A DNA stretch of 64,000 nt from Rhabditophanes sp. KR3021 (Eukaryota > Nematoda > Chromadorea > Rhabditida > Alloionematidae): the NCBI GenBank assembly GCA_963281155.1, contig CAUJLY010000004.1, positions 1,984,001-2,048,000 of the forward strand. Reading direction: 5' to 3'. Positions within the stretch are counted from its first letter, which is position 1. Each line of letters begins with the position of its first letter. The notes beneath the pieces are model-generated. The model was not told where the DNA came from, ran no database searches, and saw only the letters and a program-made list of their open reading frames with translations. Shown one piece after another: positions 42,235 through 54,620 of the stretch. The translations under genes were made by a program, and so were the position numbers.

Positions 42235-43670
42235 ACCTTTATTTAAATAAAATAACTAATTGAAGATATTTATCCATAGCTTTTAAACCCTAAATAATGC
42301 AATTTGCAAAAATCCTAAATAATATATTTGAAAAAATCGCCAAAAAAGGCAAGCTTGTTATTTTAAATTGCAAAAACAATTTTTTAAATTACAAAAACTA
42401 TTGGCTTATTTAAAAAGTCGAATCTGTAGGAATGTACACACATCTCTATAGTACTATATACACACACGAATTAGTCATCATCTGACAAATAACAGAAAAT
42501 AAATATTTCTATTCAATAGATTGTAGCATATATTTTTATACTTTATCCTTATGCATATTGAAGTGTAAGATACAATTTTGTGTGTGAAGCAGTTGTGTTT
42601 TGAACTTATAAATGAACTTTTACCATAAATGAACCTTTGCTTCTCACGCTCTTTCCAAAAATTGTTCTAATTAAACATAATTATACAAAACTAACCAGCC
42701 TTTCCCACAACTACGTCAATCATTGAACCGAAAAAGAAATAGACACACTCATTCTTTTTAAATTATACGTTGCCATCTCCTTATCATCTAATGATAACAC
42801 AACAAATAAATTCTACTTAGATATCAACAAATTTACATCATAGTACATACATACACTCTTTTTTATGTAAACATATTCTCAAATTTATGTATAGTATTTT
42901 TAGTTCGCACACACACATACTGCCTTTTTCCCATCATCCATCAAATCAATAACACCTTGTCAGTAAGAGATGTGTGTATGTCTCAACGTCATCAAAGCTT
43001 TTATGCAAATGTTATTTACCTTCCTATTTAGACATCATAAATATGTTTAGTTGAATATGATTATTTTATTAAATTATTACATCCTCTCATCAACAACCAA
43101 TCATTTAGTATAAACAAAGTAGTATTTTTTCTTTTGTTGCTTTATCTTTTTTGGAGGAAGGACGGGATATGTGTTATTATTGGTTGACAGATAATGACTC
43201 ATCATTCCACAGAAAGGTTGTTTGTTTGTAAAAAAGTTGAATGGATGCAAATTAACAAAGACACACACATACCACTTGAACAAAAAACATGATAGTGTGT
43301 GAAAGTATAAGCATGGTGGGCTGTCAACTTTAAACTAATTTAACCCTAAAATGTCCTTGGGAGTCTACCAGGATCAAGTAAACCCTACTCCAACCCCTAA
43401 TTCCCCACCCAAATCTCAAAAAGCAGACTTTGAGCAACTTTATAAATTATAATATTTGTTTTTCCACTTTTTCACTAACCAACAATATATGTTTATATAC
43501 ATATAGTGGTCTATACAAATGTTCCCAAAGACACATCTTCCCAATCGAAAATATATTGATTCTGGTCGATATTTTACCACGCAAAAATATTAGCAATCAT
43601 CTAAAATTTGCACATTCACCTTTCGTCGCCTTTCTTATTTATTTTAATGATATGACTTATTTATTATAGT
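42235..43670. other. Intergenic before the SMEK gene
   Basis: AT-rich, with CACACA/GTGTGT patches at about 42450, 42900 and 43260. A small ORF with an excellent ATG context (TAAAATGTCC) lies at 43351-43452, 33 codons, Pro/Thr-rich. An acceptor TTATTATAG sits one base before the SMEK ATG. Confidence 0.4.
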
Positions 43671-46600
43671 ATGACTGAAGAAGAAATAAATTACTTGGTA
43701 CCAGAATCGATTCCTGACCTGGAGACTGCAGAAATAGATAAGGTAAATTGGGAGCCTTTTTTTAATTATATGTTTGTTATGTTTAGAGCCAGTATACTAG
43801 AGTAAAGTTATATGTTCTTTGTGAGCAGAAGATATGGATGGATAAGGGAACAGGGCATGTGGCTATTATTTCGCTGCCACAGGATCAGGAGACAAGTTAT
43901 ATTGTGGTTAGGTTAGAGATGGAGGAGAAGAATGTTTTGCAGAGGAAGATTCAGAAAGAAGCCAATTACGAAAAACAGCAGGATACGTTGGTTGTTTGGG
44001 CTGAGGGCGAAAGTACCAATTTGGCACTTAGTTTCCAGGAAAAGGATGGTTGTGAGAAGATTTGGTCTTCTATTATTAAGGCACAAGGCAAAGATCCGGT
44101 TGAAGTGGAAGCTGAGCAGAAATTGATTGAAGCCAGAGAAAAAGAAACGTTAAATTCATCCTCCTGCAACGGGTCGGCAATACTTTCCACCGACGAAGTG
44201 GACCTTCCAAAAATTGATCTGCGAAGCATCGAAGAATTTGAAGCTATGTTAGCGTCAGCCGTCAATGCCCCCGTCCATCGAGAAAAGATGGCCCTTGCAA
44301 TCGAGGAGTCAAAGTATGTCAAGCAAATCTGTGATCTCTTTAAAATAGCCGAAGACTTGGAGCATGTGGAAAAGCTGCCAGTTTTTGGCAAAATCGTCCG
44401 TTCTCTCTTTCTCCTCAACAGAAGACCTATTCTAATTGAAATGTTCGACGATGAAAACATGAACTCTGTGGTTGGAATGTTCGAATTCGATGATGTGACT
44501 GGTGAAACCAAAAAACATCGTGACTTTCTGTGGAATGTAGCCAAAAGAAACGAAATCCTACCCATAAATTCCGAAGAAATCAAGAAGTTGATCTTCAGAT
44601 CTTATGTCCTCCAGTATGTTCTGGACGTTTGCATGCCACCGCCTTCTTTGTTTGACGATAATTTAACATTTGCTGCTGGCAAGTACCAGCTTTATATTCG
44701 GGTAAAAATTGTATGTTCCCTGGTGGAGGATAAAGATTTGATGAAGGAGTTATTTGAAAGACTCCAGGATCCCAATACTCCTGAAGAACAAAGATGTGAT
44801 TTGGTTAACTTTTTAAAGGAATTTTGTGCGTGTGCAAGAGCGCTTCCTGATTACTTGAGTCAAACGACGGCTGGTTGTGATTTCCCACCTCGTGGAAAAG
44901 AGCAATTTTTTACTGCTCTAATCGAGCACAACTTTTTTGATTGCGTTCCTGTGTGTTTGGCGTCGAAAGTTTCCTCAACGCGAGGAATAGTAATGGAACT
45001 ATTAAGTTTATTTCTGGACAGTAACTCAAAGATCGTGCGTGACTTCGTAGCTAAGGACATGGAAGCCAAGGCAAAAGACAGACAGCACGAAATGGTGATC
45101 AATTTAATAATTAAGCATGTCTTTTACGATCGTGATCCTGAACTGGCCCATGCTTCTCAATCTTTGAACATTTTGAAAACTCTCCTTGATTGCCCACTCT
45201 CCAGCCATACCTTTATCCCAGGCTTCTACGTGCATGGAATGCCAATGCTCTGCGAGCCTTTGTTATCAAATCTCCGTGACGACCACATCGTCACCGACAA
45301 CTACTACACAGCCAACAAGATGACTTTAATAATTAATTTTTTTACCTTTTGCGTGGAACAACATGGCCTAGGACTTGTCCGTACCAATCCTGCCTTCAGC
45401 AACGTGATTGTGCGGGCTGCGTGTTACGTACGGTCAAAACACCACTGGCTATGCCTGACAGCATTGAAGTTGCTACGAAAATTAGTAACTCACAAAAATG
45501 TAACCTTTCACACTTTATTTAAGAAACACAATTTACTCGATCTCATCGTGGACACTTTTAAGGAAAATGGTGGAAGATATAATTTATTGAACTCGGCCAT
45601 TCTGGAATTTTTCCAAAATATCGTCGACAACGACTACAATACGTTGATTGTGTTGATTGCGGAAAAGTATTGGGATGTTTTTAGTGATGTAGGGTATGTC
45701 AAGACTTTTAGGATTCTTCATCAAAAGTACGACAAGATAATGCAGAAGGAGAATGGCGGTAGTGATACAGATAGTGCAAGCTCAGTGGTTGAGCCTACGC
45801 CTATCAATGTGGCTATTCCGGCGGAGTCTTTGTCTTGGAAACGAGAAAGAGAGATGGAGGTTGATGATCAGTGGTTTGATAGAGAAGTTGATGAACAAAT
45901 AAATGAGCAAACAGATGAAATGATGCTGCCTACTGGTGACTTGCTATTACCTGGATCGAGTGGCAATGGACCTTCAATTGGATCGAGCCCTCCCAAATTC
46001 AAATCAACTATAGAAGACGACGACGAAGCATTGTTAGCATCCATTTTTGACACCAAATCTACTAAAGTTGTCGAAGAAGAGGAAGAAGAAATGACGGCCT
46101 CGATATTTGGTGGCAATTCAGTAGCTCCAAATAACAACATAGGTAAAAAGTCGATCGTCTTCTCATTAAACAATGATGGGGGAGTTGTTGAAGAGGGAGA
46201 AGAGAAAGTAGTGAAGATTAATCATTTATACAACTTGTACTCTAATAAAACACCTTTGGTTGATTTTGAAGACAGCGACGAGGATGAAGAAACGTCTCCT
46301 GATGCATTAGCCCCAAAAATCGATGGTAAAATGGAAGATAAAAACCCGATAGAAAGCGAATCAATATCAACTGTGGCCGAAGACCCTTTGCCAGACTCCA
46401 CAACCAGTAACAAACTTATTCCAACCACTCTAAATCTATCTCCTCAACTGTTGCAACAACTTTCTCCACCTCCCGAGCCCAACTCCCAATCTGAAGTTCA
46501 AAGTGAAAACGAAGACAAGCAGAAAGAAGGGGAAGCAAATGTACATAATGGATTAACTACTAGTTTCAAGATGAACTCTCCCGTCTCAAAAGAAATGGCA

Positions 46601-46858
46601 AATGGTGGTGTCGAGTATGGTGAGATCTTAAAATCCCCTAATGAAGCTCTGAAAAGACGGCGTTCCGAAACACGAGACGACTTCCTGGCATCTTTCAATG
46701 GAGACGAAGAAGGGGAAGAAGATGTAGAGCCCAGCCATCAAAGTAATGGAAATGACGAAGACATGTCGCCAGTCAAGAAGCGTTTTCGGCTTGAAAGTCC
46801 TGAAGTGCCGCAATCCGAAATAGATTCGCATTCCTCATCTCCTGCTGCAACTGTTTAA
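43671..46858 (+). CDS. smk-1: PP4 regulatory subunit 3 (SMEK, SMK-1)
   Basis: Exon 1 (43671-43742) and exon 2 (43787-46858) give 1047 residues. The EVH1-like N-terminal domain is clear: RVKLYVL, then MDKGTGHVAI, then QQDTLVVWAE, then LALSFQEKDGCEKIW. The long armadillo-like SMEK domain follows (about 180-680), with REKMALAIE, LLNRRPI, DLVNFLKEFCA, NGGRYNLLNSAILEFF and similar family segments. The C-terminal 350 residues are disordered and acidic with Ser-rich stretches and a nuclear-localisation-like VKKRFR. Known role: targets protein phosphatase 4 to substrates and, in C. elegans, supports DAF-16/FOXO longevity signalling. TTATTATAG immediately precedes the ATG, a likely trans-splice site. 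Confidence 0.93.
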
Positions 46859-47916
46859 CATGGTATCTGTCTGGGCAAGCTATCATATTAATTACAAATC
46901 TTGAAAACTCCAGATAATATTCAATCATTTTTTGGTGGTTTTTATAAAATGTGTCCAAATGATACCGAATTGGTAAAAAACAAATTCGGCATATTATGTG
47001 TCCTGTATAAACGTTATTTAATTAAATCCACTCTTGATTCGTGTCAATATATAATATTAATTGAAAATATATTGAAACAAACAAAAAGTCCTGCTTTCAA
47101 AACAACCAAAACTGTGTGGATCACCCGTTTTGGTTTCGTATAAATGAAAAAGTCTTACGACTTTTCTTATATGACTATCACACATTATCATCTCTTTAGA
47201 GTGCCTCTTACTAATATACTCTCTTTTCATTATCTTTTACTTTTTCGTCATTTCATTAAAAATTTATCCACCTTATTATTATTTTTTCTTCAATCCTACA
47301 AACACATAATTATATATCTTCTCTTTTTTCATATTATAAATGTTGGATTTATTTGACTTTTGTGTATCAAACAAACAGCACCAAATAATAGTTGAAATGA
47401 CCGTTGAAATATATACTTACATATTTTTGCAATATAAAAAACTTCTTCTTTCATTTGATCTAAAAAACGTTGATGTTTTGATCTTTTCATGATTGTGTAT
47501 TTATTATTTTAGTATAATTTTTCAAATATTTTATCGTATATGAATTGTATCTATCTACAGGAGCTTCTTTATTTTGTCTACATTTTGTTTTTCTCTTTTC
47601 TTAATAATAAAATTTTAATGTAACATCCATTACGAGTATAGCCGTTACCAACTTTCAAAAGGAAAGTCTGTGATGTGCTGCAAAGAGACGATTCTCCAAT
47701 GTTGACCTTAGAGTAGTGGCTCTGATAAAGGACTGGATATTCGGGTTGTTTCGATAAAATGTTGAATGCCGTATTATTATTTAGATGCCATACAAACCCT
47801 TTTTATAAATTTATTTTAATTTAAGCGTCCAGCCAACTAATTAAATGAAATTAGTACTTTTGGTCTCATCATCGATTAAACCTTGACTAATACATAATTA
47901 TAGGCTCAAACTAATC
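46859..47916. other. Intergenic, nothing recognised
   Basis: Very AT-rich with T-rich runs (47170-47500). Short ORFs are lysine- and tyrosine-biased by base composition and are not supported. A TATAG acceptor-like site at about 47899-47904 lies 13 bases before the coupling factor 6 ATG. Confidence 0.45.
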
Positions 47917-48399
47917 ATGGCTGCTCGTGGAATCTCTAGCATTCGTTTCCTTTCAACATCCACTCAGCGTCTTGCCCAAGACAAGGTCGCTCAAGCCTTC
48001 GTCACCAGAATCAGGGACGTCGCTGCCAAACAGTAAGTTAAATCTAAACACCCCTAATATAAATCTCTATTTTTACAGAGCCGGTGGGAACTTGATCGAA
48101 TCTTCTCCAGAATTAAAGAAAGCCCTCTCTGAAGACCTTGCTCGTGTCGCTCAAAAGTACAAGATGAGTTCAGTAAATGATGCTGGTAAATTATCCTTTG
48201 AATTCGAAAAGCCACAAGTCGAGTGTTCAGTTGATGCTCTTTTGGATGGAGAGAAATTAGAAAACTTGATTGCTGCCTTGGAAACAGAGTAAGTATCTTG
48301 TTCAGTTGATTACCATTAACAAACAACACTTATAGACAAGTCCAATTCCAAAAGAAGGAAGCCGAAAAAGCTGCCGAAGCTAAGAAAAGACAAGCTTAA
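47917..48399 (+). CDS. atp-4: Mitochondrial ATP synthase-coupling factor 6 (F6)
   Basis: Exons 47917-48032, 48079-48288 and 48336-48399 give 129 residues. The N-terminus is a mitochondrial presequence (basic, Ser/Thr-rich, MAARGISSIRFLSTSTQRLA). The body, with KVAQAFVTRIRDVAAKQ followed by a GG-N-L-I-E-SSPEL segment and KYKM, fits coupling factor 6. It has the pattern DPVQKLF...KIREY...SGGPVDAGPEYQ, then FEDPKFEV. A charged Lys/Ala/Glu tail (KKEAEKAAEAKK) is added at the C-terminus. Known role: peripheral-stalk subunit of F1Fo-ATP synthase. Introns are 46 and 47 bp with canonical GTAAGT donors. Codon choice (GCC, AAG, CTC) is more biased than in neighbours, fitting high expression. Confidence 0.8.
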
Positions 48400-48599
48400 T
48401 TAATGGGAACCATGAGATAAATAAACCTTTAGTCTGTGTGTTTTTCAAATAGGTATAACTTTTAATTAAAAAAGCTTTTTAAAAGAATATAAAATTATAT
48501 TGCATTAATCTTTTGTTTGTATAAAAGTCTTTTTAGGAGACATAGATTTATTTGTAAATTACATTTAAGAATGTGGAGGTAAAAAGTGGATAAGTAAAG

Positions 48600-49331
48600 T
48601 TACTCTTTCTCTTCTTCTTTTTGGGATCCTAACTCGACGTTGCTTTCTCCTGTGCCTTTGGTGTCGTCAGAGAAACATTGGCCGAGGTATGCGTTCAGGG
48701 AAAGATCGTAGACTGGCGGTTCTTTCTTGAGATATCTTAGTTTTGAACGGTCAGAGGCCTCCAAGAAAGCTTTAGCCATAGCTTGATGTTTCTGTTCAAA
48801 TAAAGGCTCGGCATGTCTTTGCGAAGTTGCCACATATTCCCTGAGAGGATCAACTAAACCAGAAGCAACTGCATTTAGTTTAAAATAACCTAAATCTTTC
48901 ATTAAGTCGTAGGAAGAATTTTGTTGGACTGGTCTGTTGTCGGGAATTTGCTTCAAAATTTTCTTCCTTTGAGTTTCGACTCCAACAGATTTTGGGACTT
49001 GTGAGATTGGTGGTCTTAAGAGAGAGCTTCGTTTTTGAATTTTATCGGACGGAGATTCTTTTCGTGGGTTAGGTACCGCTGCTCTACGGATCTTTAGGTC
49101 AAGGCGGACAATAAATATGGTAAGGAAGAAGAGAATTCCGTACAAAAAGATTAGGAAGATTAAGACTGGTGGAGTTATTAGGCCGAGGACAAGATATTTC
49201 CTCCCACTTTCTTCGGCAGCTATTCTTGAGTCATTTAAAGTGATCTCTGGCAGCTTTGAAATTGATATATTGGATTCGGAGGTTGTATTTGAAACAAGAT
49301 CAACTATGGCTTTTGAGATTGTTGATTTCAT
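48600..49331 (-). CDS. Single-pass membrane protein, unrecognised
   Basis: 243 residues, intronless, ATG at 49331. An N-terminal segment of about 45 residues (Ser/Asn-rich with NTT, NIS and NDS sequons) precedes one strong membrane helix (YLVLGLITPPVLIFLIFLYG, then ILFFLTIFIV). A basic cytosolic-type tail of about 170 residues follows, with Pro and Lys/Arg clusters, a DLMKDLGYFKLNAVASG stretch and an acidic end (EEEKE). No signal peptide, so perhaps a type III or signal-anchor topology. The family is not recognised. Confidence 0.6.
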   Translation of the reverse strand: MKSTISKAIVDLVSNTTSESNISISKLPEITLNDSRIAAEESGRKYLVLGLITPPVLIFLIFLYGILFFLTIFIVRLDLKIRRAAVPNPRKESPSDKIQKRSSLLRPPISQVPKSVGVETQRKKILKQIPDNRPVQQNSSYDLMKDLGYFKLNAVASGLVDPLREYVATSQRHAEPLFEQKHQAMAKAFLEASDRSKLRYLKKEPPVYDLSLNAYLGQCFSDDTKGTGESNVELGSQKEEEKE

Positions 49332-49805
49332 GGCAAGATGATTCGTTTTTGGGAACGTTTGGTGCTTTTATAACGGATTTGATTGTAAATTTTTGAGTTT
49401 ATTCAAATGATGGCTAATTACAAATTCAAATTAAAGTTTTACAAAATAACTTCGATAAATTTAAATTATGTATATATTTTGACTGTTAGCGAGGCAAAAT
49501 AATGAGGAATTATTATCATGCCGTTGCCCGTAGCAATACAATATTTATACTTCAACAACTTTTTGTCCACTTAACATTGTTCTTTCCATAGTACAATCGT
49601 AAAGATTATCCACACCGCCGCCTACACAATATAGGTTTACAGGCCATCGTTACACTACCTTTCCATGGAAAAGAAAAAATCAATTGAATTAGAGTAAGTG
49701 TAAAGAGATTTTAGATATCGTCGTTTCATTCTTTCAGTTACTTGAACGTGGAAGGTGTTAAATATTAAATCGCTGGAAAAAAATCTTTGTTAATCAATAT
49801 TTGAG
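49332..49805. promoter_or_regulatory. Divergent promoter region
   Basis: 474 AT-rich bases between divergent genes (the membrane protein to the left and the SDR to the right). No TATA box or other element clearly recognised. Confidence 0.35.
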
Positions 49806-50982
49806 ATGTCAGAACTAGGTAAGTTACTTGGGATATTTGGACTTTTAATTGCTTCTGCTATTTAGTCTTGGTAACTGGCGCAACTGGTTATTTAGCCGCT
49901 CACTGTGTTCAGCAATTACTTCAACAGAACTATAAGGTTCGTGGAACCGTCCGTTCTTTGGGTAATGAAAGCAAATTGAAGCCGCTTAGAAGCCTGGATA
50001 AAGCGTCGGAGTTGCTTGAACTGGTTGAAATTGACCTAGGTGATACCATTGAGAAATGGACGAGGGTCGTGTCTGGATGTGATTACATTTTGCACGTCGC
50101 ATCTCCCTTCCCGATAGTGGCGGACGATAGTGTTATTCAGGTTGCGGTACGAGGCACGTTGGTTGTCATGGAAGCTGCTAATAAATGTTATGGGGTAAAG
50201 AAAGTTGTTCTGACAAGTAGCTGTGCTGCGATTAATGGTAGTTTCTAATTTAATTTCCATTTTCTAATCTAATTTGTTTAGAAGGGCATGCTGATGAAAA
50301 CAAAGTCTTCACGGAAGGGGATTGGACAGACATTGATTCGCCGAAAGTTCGCTCCTACCCAAAATCAAAGACTTTGGCGGAAAAGGCAGCATGGGACTTT
50401 GTTAAGAATATGGAAACTGGAAACAAGTTCAGTCTAACGTGTCTGAACCCAACGCTTATTGTGGGGCCTCTGATAACGGTCGACCAAGGCGCGAGCGTCT
50501 CAATCATTAAAAGATTTATGTCTGGAGCAATGCCAGCTTTGCCATACCTCCAAATGGCTTTTGTGGACGTAAGAGATGTTGCCAAATGCCATATTTTGGC
50601 AATGAAGGCAAAGCAATCTGATGGCAAACGTATTTTAGTGACACAAACTCCCTCGCTGTGGTTTAAAGACGTTGCTGAGATTTTGAGGAAGGAATTCGGG
50701 CAATTTAACTATCCTATTCCTAAGTATATGTGTCCGTACCTCTTTCTTTGGATTTACTCCTTCATTGACAAGGAGTCGAAGGAAATTTTGGATAGGGTCA
50801 ACCGTCATATCAAGTTTGACAATTCTCAAGCCCAGGCGATGCTAGGATTAGAGTTTCGTCAAATTGATGAATCACTAATTGAAATGGGTCATTCGTTGAT
50901 AGATAATGAAATACTCCCCGTCGGAATGGTTATGAAGAAAGAAACAACAACAATCAAAAGTAATTTTGAAACTATATTTTAA
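49806..50982 (+). CDS. Extended SDR, dihydroflavonol-4-reductase-like
   Basis: Exons 49806-49818, 49866-50237 and 50282-50982 give 361 residues. The NAD(P)-binding motif VTGATGYLAAH is near the N-terminus and VRGTVRS follows, the NADP-preferring pattern of the DFR/cinnamoyl-CoA reductase subfamily. ILHVASPFP, VVLTSSCAAIN (Ser), and Y-P-K-S-K (catalytic Tyr and Lys) complete the active site. FVDVRDVAKCHILAM matches the family near residue 235. Known chemistry: NADPH-dependent reduction of carbonyl groups on varied substrates. The substrate here is unknown. The first exon is only 13 bases (MSEL). The last 40 residues contain no membrane segment, so it is probably cytosolic. Confidence 0.85.
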
Positions 50983-51341
50983 CTACTTCTATATATATTT
51001 GTAATTAGATGTTTTAATAAATAGAACTTTCATTATTCTGTGTAATATACATTTAAAATTGCCTAAACATACATTAAAAGCCACTTCCATTTAAATTTGT
51101 CGATTAATCCAATATACATTACAAGGCTTCTTTCAAATAGGTGATCTTTTTACTGAACTTGATCAATGTAGTCCTTATTGTATTTAATTATGAGATCTAC
51201 ATGTTGGGAATAAACTGCTATTATAAGCAAGGAAATGAGATTAAGTAATGATCCTAATATTTAGTCTTTAAAATACTAATCTCACTTTATAATTCTTGAT
51301 TTAATACAACAAATTTGGATGAAATAATTTTATTTTACGAA
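50983..51341. other. Intergenic 3' to 3' between SDR and collagen, nothing recognised
   Basis: Convergent 3' ends. AATAAA near 51017 fits the SDR. Otherwise AT-rich with no feature. Confidence 0.4.
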
Positions 51342-51410
51342 ACAAATTAGTCTTTTTCAAAGCAAATTAGTCTCTTTCAAAACAAATTAGTCTTTTTCAA
51401 AACAAATTAC
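51342..51410. repeat. Short minisatellite at the collagen 3' end
   Basis: About 3.5 copies of a 21-base unit (ACAAATTAGTCTTTTTCAAA with C/T changes) ending at the collagen stop codon. The last copy overlaps the TAA, so it lies in the start of the 3' UTR. Confidence 0.7.
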
Positions 51411-52509
51411 ATTTTCTTGGTCTTGTATGTTGGTGCAGTACCTGGTGGATTGTTGTACTCAGCATGAGCAGCACTGGCATCAGACTCAACTCCAATGCTG
51501 GCTTTTTTGTTCTCTCTTGGGGGGCATTGACAGTAATCAGCTCCGGGTCCTGGAGCACCGTCTGTTCCTGGGGCACCTTGACTACCTGGGCTTCCAGTAA
51601 GACCGGCTGGGCCAACTGGTCCAGTTTCTCCTGGTCCTCCGTTCTTGCCATCATCTCCTCTGATTCCTGGGAATAATAAGGATTAATGTTAACACGATGA
51701 AATTAGATAAAAGTACCTGGAGCACCTTCGTCCCCTTCTGGTCCTTGGGGTCCGGCTGGTCCTTTTTCTCCTGTAGCTCCCTTGTTGTAACCGACTCCGT
51801 CAGCTCCTGGTTGACCCTTTGGACCGGTTTCTCCTTCTGGCCCAATTGGACCTTGATTTCCTTGAGGTCCTTCGTCTCCGATTGTACCATCTTCGCCAGC
51901 AGGTCCTATAATCATTTTAGTCAGTAAATGCATAAACTTTTGAAAACAAATAGCGAGTATCTATTTTCATTACTCACCTTGAGGTCCCTTTGGTCCACGG
52001 CCTCCTTTCTTTCCACGAGGTCCTTTGGCTCCTGCGATTCCTGGTGGTCCTGGTGGGCAACTTCCACAAGATTGAACTCCGAAGTCAGCTTCATAAGGGT
52101 TAGCAGAATCAATAGCTCCTTCAACGAAAGAAGGTGTAGTTCCAGGAACTCCATCTTGTCCGTTTTCCCCATCGAATCCAGGCAAACCATCATCTCCTTT
52201 CTCACCAGGAGCTCCAGCTGGACAAGCAACTTCTTTCTTAGCTTCAACAGCGGCAGCAGGGGCATTCAAGTCATAGGAAGAAGCTTCTCTCTTAGTAGCT
52301 CTAGCTTTTCTAATAATAACATTCTGCGACATCAACTCATCCCACATACCATTCGAAAGTGACATGTAGGAAGATCTCTCCAAGGACATAATATTGTCAA
52401 AATTAGAAATATCATTTAAAATTAGTGGAACTCCCAAAAAGAGTAATGAAAATGAAACGACTGAAAGTCCGGTTGCAATAGCAAGGTTTCTCTTTACTTG
52501 TGAATCCAT
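51407..52509 (-). CDS. Cuticle collagen
   Basis: Exons 51978-52509, 51717-51905 and 51407-51666 give 326 residues. The N-terminus has a membrane-spanning segment (ATGLSVVSFSLLFLGVPLIL), and a basic furin-like site occurs in the N-terminal domain (ATKREA). Non-Gly regions alternate with Gly-X-Y tracts (GEKGDDGLPGFDGENGQDG; GPPGIAGAKGPRGKKGG; GPAGEDGTIGDEG; later GIRGDDGKNGG...). Paired Cys flank the tracts (SCGSCPPG, YCQCPPR). This fits nematode cuticle collagens, which are secreted by the hypodermis, trimerise and are cross-linked. The last two introns fall exactly within Gly codons, keeping the repeat phase. The last 30 residues are non-collagenous. Confidence 0.9.
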
Positions 52510-53056
52510 GGTAGCTGAATGATGATCTTTTCTGCAAAGATTACCCCTTTATAGTAGGTAGTGAAGGGTGGAGCGTGTGACTGAGGGGAAGATAATTAGA
52601 AAAACTCGTTGAGCAGTCAACGACACATCAAAAATGTACTTAAAAAGACAAATGAGTAAGGAATATCTTGTTAACATAGATAACACTTTTTAACATAGTT
52701 AGTTGTAATGGCTTTTTGGTTGGAATTAGTTGCCCTAGATAATTTAGATAATTCACATAATCCTTTTTTGAATGGAATTTTGATGTCAAAAGAGATTGAC
52801 TAATTGTGATTATTTTTGGTTGGATTAAAAGAGTATCTTGATTAAATCTATTAAGGAAAACCGGTTTTTGGGATGATGGCTATCGTTGCCAGCTGATTGG
52901 TATCTCAAGGTAGTTTAGAATTCAGTATTACTTAATCCCCGTAAATAAAAATAGATAGACAAATATAGACAAATAAAAAGAAATGTTTGCGTACATATTT
53001 GTACTTTTATTATAATTAAAATAATTTGAGAGACACTTGTATGTTAAATTATTTAC
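52510..53056. other. Upstream region of the collagen gene and 3' flank of the PDZ gene
   Basis: AT-rich. Nothing clearly recognised. CCTTTATAGTAGG near 52545-52560 on the plus strand gives a TATAAAGG on the minus strand, about 40 bases before the collagen ATG at 52509, a plausible TATA box. Confidence 0.45.
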
Positions 53057-53977
53057 TTATTTCTTGGCTTTGCGAAGAGCTACACCTTCGTTGTCGGAGA
53101 CAATGTGGATGTCAGATACAGATTGGCCGAAGGTAACTGAGGTAGCAGATGGAGTTTCTGTCTTGGAATAGCAAGATTTTTTAGGAATGGAGCAAGACTT
53201 GATTTTGGCTCTTTCGCGGGATGCAATATCGGTGACATCTGAGGCTAAACGGACAGATGGCGGTTCTTCAATCTTGACTAACAGAGCTTTCTTTGCCCAA
53301 ATCTTTGCATCGGCAGATATTGGCCTTTCAATCAAGAAGGAAGCTTTCAAATTCAACTAAAATATGTAATAACTCAACTTCATCTATTATCTTACCTTAA
53401 GATGATCAATCAACATTTTCTTACAAACGTCCTGGTCGGTAATGCGAATGCCGTCCACGTCGCACAAGTGATCACCAACCATCAACGAATTAGAAGCAAT
53501 CGAATTTTCTTCAATTTTTGCAACAAGCACGCGATTTTGATAAGCCTTTAGACCTAGTCCCATTTTTCTTCCTTTCTCGAAAACAAGTCTAGCAATAAAG
53601 TACTCACAACCTTCTCTTCTAAGTATATTCTTTTCTCTAGCTTCTGGAATATGAGTTTTTTCTAAAATTTCATTGGATTTAGCGATATCTCTAACAAGGA
53701 CAATCGTAGCTTTTGGAGGGGCATAACGCCATTGCTTGTAAAAGTGGTTGGTATCCTTGAGAGTCGTTCCATTTATAGAGATTATTTGATCACCAACTTG
53801 AAGCTTTTCTTCGCCTATTGATCCTTTTTGGACTTTTGTGACAATTAATTGAGCGTTTGGAGTTACTCCAAGAGTATCTCCGTCTTCTATATCCAATGTA
53901 ACAGTGACTTTTGACGGTGGAGGAACAAGAACGTCTGCTTGTTGTTGGATCTCGGGAGCTGGAGGTGCATTCGACAT
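53057..53977 (-). CDS. Two-PDZ-domain protein
   Basis: Exon 1 (53396-53977) and exon 2 (53057-53356) give 293 residues. The ATG at 53977 lies one base after a TTTGTTTAG acceptor. PDZ 1 is at about 20-95 (LGVTPNAQLIVTKVQKGS, then LQVGDQIISINGTTLKD). PDZ 2 is at about 125-200 (MGLGLKAYQNRVLVAKIEEN, then LMVGDHLCDVDGIRITD). The peptide-groove loop GLGF is replaced by LGV in PDZ1 and LGL in PDZ2. The remaining 95 residues are basic with Ser clusters and no known domain. PDZ proteins are cytosolic scaffolds for C-terminal tails. The partner is unknown. Nematodes have a large expansion of such small PDZ proteins. Confidence 0.8.
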
Positions 53978-54069
53978 ACTAAACAAAGAAAAGCAACTTA
54001 TGGAATAAATCGAGTCATTTTATTGTGGCAAAATTTAAATACAAGTATCAATTAATATTCAATTTTAGT

Positions 54070-54449
54070 TTAGCTTGGCTTTTCTGTAGATGCTGTTGGT
54101 TCAGCACTTGCCAATTTATTAAATGAAACAGTAGCTCCCCTTGATGTATTTTTGCTAGCTACACTTGTCGAATTTTCGCTAGATCCACTTGTCGGGTTTT
54201 TGCTAGATTCATTTGTTTCTTTTTTGGTAGTTACGATTTTCTTAATTTTCTCACCACCGTCAAAAATCCTATTAATAACTGGAATGCAATTGTTTAGTGT
54301 TCTCTTCTCAACAATCCTTCCTTCGGTGTATCCAAGATTATCTTAACAATTAAGTAAAAACAAATGAACTGAAACTTACAAAACGTAATACTGGATAAAG
54401 CAAGCAAAACGATTGCGCAGACAATAGTAGCAATAGTTCTAACACCCAT
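54070..54449 (-). CDS. Small secreted or membrane Ser/Thr-rich protein
   Basis: Exon 1 (54380-54449) and exon 2 (54070-54341) give 113 residues. The start MGVRTIATIVCAIVLLALSS is a signal peptide or signal anchor. After it comes a 35-residue segment with one Cys (NNCIPVINR), then KKIVTTKKE and two to three imperfect repeats of a nine-residue SSKNPTSGS/SENSTSVAS/SKNTSRGAT type. Sequons are present. The short repeat and single Cys fit a small lineage-specific secreted protein. The family is not recognised. Confidence 0.65.
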
Positions 54450-54620
54450 GGTTAACAAACTATACAACTAATGAAATATTATAAATAAATAAGCTCAAAA
54501 AACACCTTTCATTATTACTATCATATAAAATGAATTAAAGATTTTTTAATAGCCTTTTAAATGGACATGTAATGGATTAAATTAATTTTTATTAGTTAAG
54601 TGTTTTACAGATGAAGTAGT

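Noticed and set aside
46498..46958. Minus-strand ORFs over the SMEK 3' end
   Set aside because: Shadows of the acidic, Ser-rich tail of the SMEK coding frame.
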